In this document: positions 59,941 to 64,000 of the stretch, piece by piece | Numbering within the stretch: position 1 is the first letter of the stretch | Layout: every line of letters starts with the position of its first letter | Assembly (NCBI GenBank): GCA_964641665.1 | Contig: CAZXKO010000070.1 | Location: 114,918 to 178,917 of the forward strand | DNA length: 64,000 bases | Origin: Gp1-AA133 sp964641665 | Lineage (GTDB): Bacteria; Acidobacteriota; Terriglobia; Terriglobales; Acidobacteriaceae | Direction of reading: 5' to 3' | Position numbers and translations under genes: made by a program | Notes under the pieces: model-generated | What the model was told of the DNA's origin: nothing | Databases searched by the model: none | Seen by the model: the letters and a program-made list of their open reading frames with translations, nothing else

Positions 59941-60227
59941 GAAGTTACGGTCATGGTCGCCGAGAGAGCTGTGGAAAGGCAAGGGAAGTTTGCTGAAATT
60001 GCCGGCGGAAGGTTCGAGCTGATCGGGCTGACGGGTTGGAATCCGCGTATTTCGAACCTGCGCGCACAGGAGTGTGCGCGCCACACACTCGTCATGGCCA
60101 GTCCGTAATGGCTCGCTTGGGTACCACGGTAAATTGAGGCGTCACCCTTCGTTTGGTACCGTGGTCATGTCTCCCCCGGAGGGTCTGTGCCCCGCCGCTT
60201 AATACCTAGGAATCCAGGACTCATGCT

Positions 60228-60953
60228 GTGAGCAAAGAACTACTCACGACCCCGTCCGCTCGAACAGACAAACGCATTCATGTTGCTCTTCCGGTTCGGG
60301 TCACCTACTTCGAAAACGACTCCAAACCCCGGCTGGAAATGGCCTGCACATACGATATTTCCGCTCACGGAGCGCGGGTCACCGGGCTGCGGTGCGTGAA
60401 GGAAGCGGGGGAGATCGTGGTGTTGGAACGCGGCCGCAGCAAGGCGTACTGCCGCGTGGTGTGGATTGGCAAGGCGAATTCACACCTGCAGGGGCAGGTG
60501 GGGATCCAGTGCGTGGAAGCCCAGAAGACGCTGTGGACGGCCGAACTGGGCGACATGGAAGAGATGTACGACCCGCTGACTCGGGACGGCGCTCTCTACC
60601 GCCTGGACACGGGCGGGAGCAGCAAAGGGAACCGGCGCCGCTACCAGCGTTTTGCCGCGGAGGGTTCGGCGAACCTGTTGCAGAAAGGGACCACGAGCGG
60701 GCACCTGGAGGGTGGGCTGAAGGACGTTTCCGAGGTAGGGTGCATGGTTGCGACGAAGACACGGATTTTGCCGGGAACCGACCTGACGGTGGTCTTGACG
60801 GTATCAAACTACGATTTGAGCTTTAAGGGACAGGTGCGGCACGCGGCGGAAGAAGCGGGCCTTGGGATTGAGTTTCGGGAAATCCGCAAGGGCGACCGGG
60901 CCGTGTTACTGCATCTACTGCGAAAGCTGGCGAAAAAAGAAAACGAAACCTAG
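60228..60953 (+). CDS. Tandem PilZ-domain protein
   Basis: 241 residues from a GTG. First PilZ ~10-115: RTDKRIHVALPVRVTYFEN, TYDISAHGARVTGL (D-x-S-x2-G), VGIQCVE. Second PilZ ~130-235: GNRRRYQRFAAEGSANLL, LKDVSEVGCMVATK, LGIEFREIRKGDRAVLLHLL. Both have an Arg-rich segment before the D-x-S motif; the R-x3-R motif is clear in the second (RRRYQR) and less so in the first (RTDKR). It would be a cyclic-di-GMP receptor. It lies on the plus strand inside the minus-strand rplS-rnhB neighbourhood, so it was likely inserted there. Confidence 0.82.
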   Translation: MSKELLTTPSARTDKRIHVALPVRVTYFENDSKPRLEMACTYDISAHGARVTGLRCVKEAGEIVVLERGRSKAYCRVVWIGKANSHLQGQVGIQCVEAQKTLWTAELGDMEEMYDPLTRDGALYRLDTGGSSKGNRRRYQRFAAEGSANLLQKGTTSGHLEGGLKDVSEVGCMVATKTRILPGTDLTVVLTVSNYDLSFKGQVRHAAEEAGLGIEFREIRKGDRAVLLHLLRKLAKKENET

Positions 60954-61052
60954 GGCGAGGTTGTGGTCGAAAAGCAGAGTGCAATCTCGGCCGGGGCGTC
61001 GCGGTAGGAATTCAAATCCCACTCACACCGCGGCACACATTCGGCTAGAAGC

Positions 61053-61083
61053 AAAAATTCTACGCCCGTAAGGCTCTCGGGCG
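61053..61083 (-). terminator. Candidate terminator after rplS
   Basis: On the minus strand CGCCCG, a loop of 9, CGGGCG, then TAGAATTTTT. The stem is short (6 bp). It lies 61 bp past the rplS stop. Confidence 0.4.
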
Positions 61084-61143
61084 ACGCGCTTGAACGCACT
61101 CCGCCCAGTCCACATTGAAATCGGCGAGGTCGGACTGATCCGG

Positions 61144-61524
<381 letters not shown>

Positions 61525-61652
61525 AAGCTCGTTCCTTCGTTAGTGTCGTCCCTTGAAAGGGACTCGGATCTCTCTCGTTGGTGCCCTGTTCCCGGCACTC
61601 ACGAGCCGGGCTAGTCTCTGGCGCCGCTGCGCGGCTCTCAATCTCCCGTTGT

Positions 61653-61701
61653 CTCACCCACAGCTTACGCCGTGGGCGTCATTCTTTCGCCGCTCCGCGG
61701 C
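61653..61701 (-). repeat. REP family E unit between trmD and rplS
   Basis: Inverse of 40669-40718: CACCCACAGCTTACGCCGTG, GGCG, TCATTCTTTC, then GCCGCTCCGCGGC. More palindromes (GCGCCGCTGCGCGGC) lie at 61620-61635. Confidence 0.8.
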
Positions 61702-61746
61702 TGGCGGTTGTATCTTACGCCCCGACATCGGCCTCTCTTCGAAGCG

Positions 61747-62571
61747 TCAACCTCGGCCAGTAATTTCGGCCAACAGCTTTCTGTCTTCGTCGCTGAGCGT
61801 TGCCGGATCCAGTAAGTCCGGGCGGTTGCGCAGCGTTTTTTCCAGCGCCGTGCGTCGGCGCCAGCGGCGGATCTCGTCGTGGTTGCCGTTCACCAGCACT
61901 TCCGGCACCGCCATTCCGCGAAAGTCCGCGGGGCGAGTGTAGTGCGGATAATCGAGCAGCCCGCCGGATACGCACGTCGAACTTGGCGGGTCGCCCGGCG
62001 CTTTCTCCGCGTCGGAATGCGCCGTAAACGACTCCTGCTTCGTCGAAGCATCGTTGCCGACGGCTCCCGGAATCAGGCGGGTGACCGCGTCCACGATCAC
62101 GGCTGCACCCAACTCCCCGCCGCTCAGGACGTAGTCCCCGATCGAGATCTCCCGGTCGGCCAGGTAGGCGTTGACCCGCTCGTCCACGCCTTCGTAACGG
62201 CCGCAGATCAGGACCATGCGCTCGAGCGCGGCCAGTTCCTGCGCGAGCGCCTGATCGAACTGCCGCCCCTGGGCCGAGAGCAGGATGACTGACTCTTTCG
62301 CTTGCCCGACTGCCTGTGCGGCAAGGCGGTCTGCCCGCGACGCCAGGTCCAGCTTCTCCATACATGCAAAGATCGGTTCCGGCTTCAGGACCATGCCTTC
62401 GCCGCCGCCAAATGGGCGGTCATCGACGGTGCGATGCTTGTCGCGGGTAAACTCGCGCAAGTCGTGGACGCTGATCTCGACCAGTCCCGCTTCCCGGGCC
62501 CGGCGGAGAATTCCGTAATCCAGCGGCCCGCGAAAGAAGTCGGGAAAGATCGTGACCAGATCGACTTTCAT
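61747..62571 (-). CDS. trmD: tRNA (guanine37-N1)-methyltransferase
   Basis: 274 residues from the ATG at 62571. MKVDLVTIFPDFFRGPLDYG, FGGGEGMVLKPEPIFACM, LICGRYEGVDERV and SIGDYVLSGGELGAAVIVDA form the trefoil-knot SAM site; GLLDYPHYTRP holds the catalytic Asp. It makes m1G37 in tRNAs reading CNN codons. There are ~16-18 extra residues (AHSDAEKAPGDPPSSTCV) between QESF and GLLDYPHYTRP, right in the catalytic inter-domain loop, where E. coli TrmD has none. The gene lies 79 bp after rimM. Confidence 0.96.
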   Translation of the reverse strand: MKVDLVTIFPDFFRGPLDYGILRRAREAGLVEISVHDLREFTRDKHRTVDDRPFGGGEGMVLKPEPIFACMEKLDLASRADRLAAQAVGQAKESVILLSAQGRQFDQALAQELAALERMVLICGRYEGVDERVNAYLADREISIGDYVLSGGELGAAVIVDAVTRLIPGAVGNDASTKQESFTAHSDAEKAPGDPPSSTCVSGGLLDYPHYTRPADFRGMAVPEVLVNGNHDEIRRWRRRTALEKTLRNRPDLLDPATLSDEDRKLLAEITGRG

Positions 62572-62597
62572 TGCGGACCCGCGAATAAAATCCCACC

Positions 62598-62632
62598 ACG
62601 GAGGCACTGAGTCACGGAGGAAACCCGGGGAA
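62598..62632 (-). repeat. Dispersed repeat family C remnant between rimM and trmD
   Basis: CCACGGAGGCACTGAGTCACG, GAGGAAACC: the inverse of the CCTCCGTGTCTCCGTGGTG phrase. Confidence 0.55.
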
Positions 62633-62650
62633 AATCCCTCGGACCCGGAT

Positions 62651-63238
62651 TCATTCCGACTGTGACTTCCGCTGCTGCTCCCGCTTTTCTTCGTCCGTCA
62701 GCGGGGCGTTGATCTCCAGCATGCCTTCCGGCAATTGCATCCGCACTTGCCGGGCGGCCAAATCCACGCCGGCCAGATATGCTTCTGCGAACGGAATCTC
62801 GTAGGGCGCGCTCTGCTTGGCTCGCGACTTGTTCCGCACAATCAGCAGGGGCGCTTCGCCGGCGCCGAACTGCACATCTTCCACGGTGCCGATTTCGCGA
62901 TCGCCGTCGAACACGGTACAGCCGGTTAAATCGCTGACGTATGTCCAGCCGGGTTCGAGTCCGGCCCGTTCTGCCTGCGGAACCTGAAGTTCACAGCGCA
63001 GCAGCGCTTCCGCGTCAGAAATCGAATCGATGCCGTCAAACTTCAAAACCAGGTGGCCCTTGTGCGGCCACAATTCTTCTACTTGCAACTGCCGGCGCTG
63101 GCCCGATTCGTCAAGAGCGAACAGCCGCATGCCTTCGACGAAGCGGTCGGGAACATCCGAGTGCAACTCCACAGCGACTTCGCCGCGCCGGCCCTGCGTT
63201 TTCAGGACGCGAGCCAGGGTGATGTACTCGTCGCCCAT
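62651..63238 (-). CDS. rimM: Ribosome maturation factor RimM
   Basis: 195 residues. ITLARVLKTQGRRGEVAVEL is the N-terminal RimM barrel, VLKFDGIDSISDAEALLRCE and LQVP close it, and the PRC-barrel half starts near LTGCTVFDGDREIGTVEDVQ, with VRMQLPEGML near the end. It helps assemble the 30S head around S19. It starts 47 bp after khpA and is followed by trmD as usual. Confidence 0.94.
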   Translation of the reverse strand: MGDEYITLARVLKTQGRRGEVAVELHSDVPDRFVEGMRLFALDESGQRRQLQVEELWPHKGHLVLKFDGIDSISDAEALLRCELQVPQAERAGLEPGWTYVSDLTGCTVFDGDREIGTVEDVQFGAGEAPLLIVRNKSRAKQSAPYEIPFAEAYLAGVDLAARQVRMQLPEGMLEINAPLTDEEKREQQRKSQSE

Positions 63239-63284
63239 TGCGGTCCCTGTTCGGAATCCTGGTGGAGGCTCGGTGTTCGAGGCC

Positions 63285-63536
63285 CTATTCGAGGATCTCG
63301 AGGGTGTAGCGCTTGTGCGCCTTGAAGCCGGCCGCGCTCAACAGAGTGCGCAATGCGCGGGCAGTGCGTCCGGATTTGCCGATCACCTTGCCCAGATCGC
63401 TTTCGGCGACGGTCAGCTCGAGGACGGTCTCGCCACCCTCGTCCACCGAATTCACCGAGACTTGGTCCGGGGCGTCGACCAGCGCCTTCGAGACGTGCTC
63501 GAGGAGAACCTTGACGTCCCCACCCTGCTCGCTCAT
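63285..63536 (-). CDS. khpA: KH-domain RNA-binding protein KhpA
   Basis: 83 residues. LELTVAESDLGKVIGKSGRT with ARALRTLLSAAG is the type-II KH motif (GKVIGKSG). Length and place, between rpsP and rimM, fit KhpA, which acts in RNA chaperoning, often with KhpB. Confidence 0.93.
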   Translation of the reverse strand: MSEQGGDVKVLLEHVSKALVDAPDQVSVNSVDEGGETVLELTVAESDLGKVIGKSGRTARALRTLLSAAGFKAHKRYTLEILE

Positions 63537-63584
63537 GTGCGGCTCCTGTCTTGTGGGGTGAACTGCACTTTGAGGCGCACCGCT

Positions 63585-63842
63585 CTAGGCTGCGGGCCCG
63601 GCAGCGACCGGAGCCGGTACCGGCTTCGCCAGCAGCTTGCTCACGCGATCGGACAGCTTGGCGCCCTTCGATACCCAGTAGTCGATGCGCTCGCGCTTGA
63701 GGTCGATGTGGGCAGCAGCGCCCCGGGGATTGTAGGTCCCGACGACCTCGACCGAGCGGCCATTCCGGGCCCGCTCCTTCTCAATGACCACGACACGATA
63801 TTGCGGTTGCTTGCGCGCACCTGTGCGCGATAAACGAATCAT
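63585..63842 (-). CDS. rpsP: 30S ribosomal protein S16
   Basis: 85 residues from the ATG at 63842 (MIRLSRTGARKQPQYRVVV). A GTG two codons upstream (63848) is better spaced from AAGGAA and may be the real start. ARNGRSVEVVGTYNPR and RERIDYWVSKGAKLSDRV are family signatures. The Ala/Pro/Val tail is short. It is the first gene of the operon within the window. Confidence 0.96.
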   Translation of the reverse strand: MIRLSRTGARKQPQYRVVVIEKERARNGRSVEVVGTYNPRGAAAHIDLKRERIDYWVSKGAKLSDRVSKLLAKPVPAPVAAGPAA

Positions 63843-63907
63843 TAACACTGAACTGGTTTCCTTTCCTGCTTTGCTGTTTTCTTGGTCCTTCCGAAAGGAG
63901 GCCGTAG

Positions 63908-63946
63908 GTCAGGCTGACCTGACGTCCCAAGCTGCCCTAACGGCAG
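63908..63946. other. Two small hairpins in the rpsP leader
   Basis: GTCAGG-CTGA-CCTGAC (63908-63923) and CTGCC-CTAAC-GGCAG (63932-63946), 60-100 bp before rpsP. They may be leader structure of the ribosomal-protein operon. No T-run follows, so they are not terminators. Confidence 0.3.
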
Positions 63947-64000
63947 ACAGGGACCGGCGGGAACAAGACAAGTAATTATTATCCTAGAGGTTAGCCGGAT

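Noticed and set aside
60961..61040. A tRNA-like T-loop (ATTCAAATCCCAC)
   Set aside because: No acceptor or anticodon stem can be paired at the right distances.

Overview
The window looks like a piece of an Acidobacteriota chromosome, probably Terriglobia-like. This is inferred from high GC, a very large Oar-type TonB-dependent receptor with an N-terminal carboxypeptidase-regulatory-like domain, a kinase/TPR protein, beta-repeat secreted lipoproteins, and intergenic spaces packed with short dispersed repeats. No rRNA or tRNA gene was seen, so the taxonomy is an inference. There is no prophage, CRISPR array or complete insertion sequence.

Layout. 1-621: the start of a secreted adenosine-deaminase-like protein that runs off the left edge. 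1470-9438, minus strand: a heavy-metal-type RND efflux operon (TolC, adaptor and permease genes with 4-bp overlaps), a small membrane protein, an Ig-fold secreted protein and a proline-iminopeptidase-like hydrolase. 9496-18665, plus strand: a membrane protein, an HD-fold protein, an MmgE/PrpD protein, a single-chain homoaconitase-like hydratase, an isocitrate/isopropylmalate dehydrogenase-like enzyme, a fused citrate-lyase gamma-beta protein (CitD-CitE), a small Cys-rich frame and a citrate-lyase alpha (CitF) protein. I read this as one tricarboxylate-processing cluster and as the most interesting system here. 18813-26315: the TonB receptor, divergent from an amidohydrolase/GH36-like pair. 26860-31720: a beta-repeat lipoprotein, then a DeoR regulator-SIS isomerase-PfkB kinase operon for (amino)sugar phosphates.

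32106-40175: a hybrid histidine kinase, a PilZ protein, small envelope proteins, a secreted amidohydrolase, mtnA and pyrE (the latter with a zinc-like tail). 40803-45035: a CPBP protease and uvrA. 45243-53339: small membrane proteins, a secreted protein with an internal duplication, an ankyrin protein, a DksA-finger/SpoIIE phosphatase with a truncated second copy of its 5' end, a Ser/Thr kinase with TolB-like and TPR parts, and a TolB/PD40-like protein. 53587-57085: small proteins, a GNAT enzyme, an STN-like secreted protein and a secreted protein of unknown function. 57185-63842: LigD, split over a 9-A homopolymer, then rnhB, and the rpsP-khpA-rimM-trmD-rplS ribosome/tRNA-modification operon on the minus strand. 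A tandem PilZ gene sits on the opposite strand between rplS and rnhB.

At least six families of short dispersed repeats occupy the intergenic space. Several touch gene ends or lie just upstream of start codons. All identifications are from reading the translated sequence; no database search was possible.
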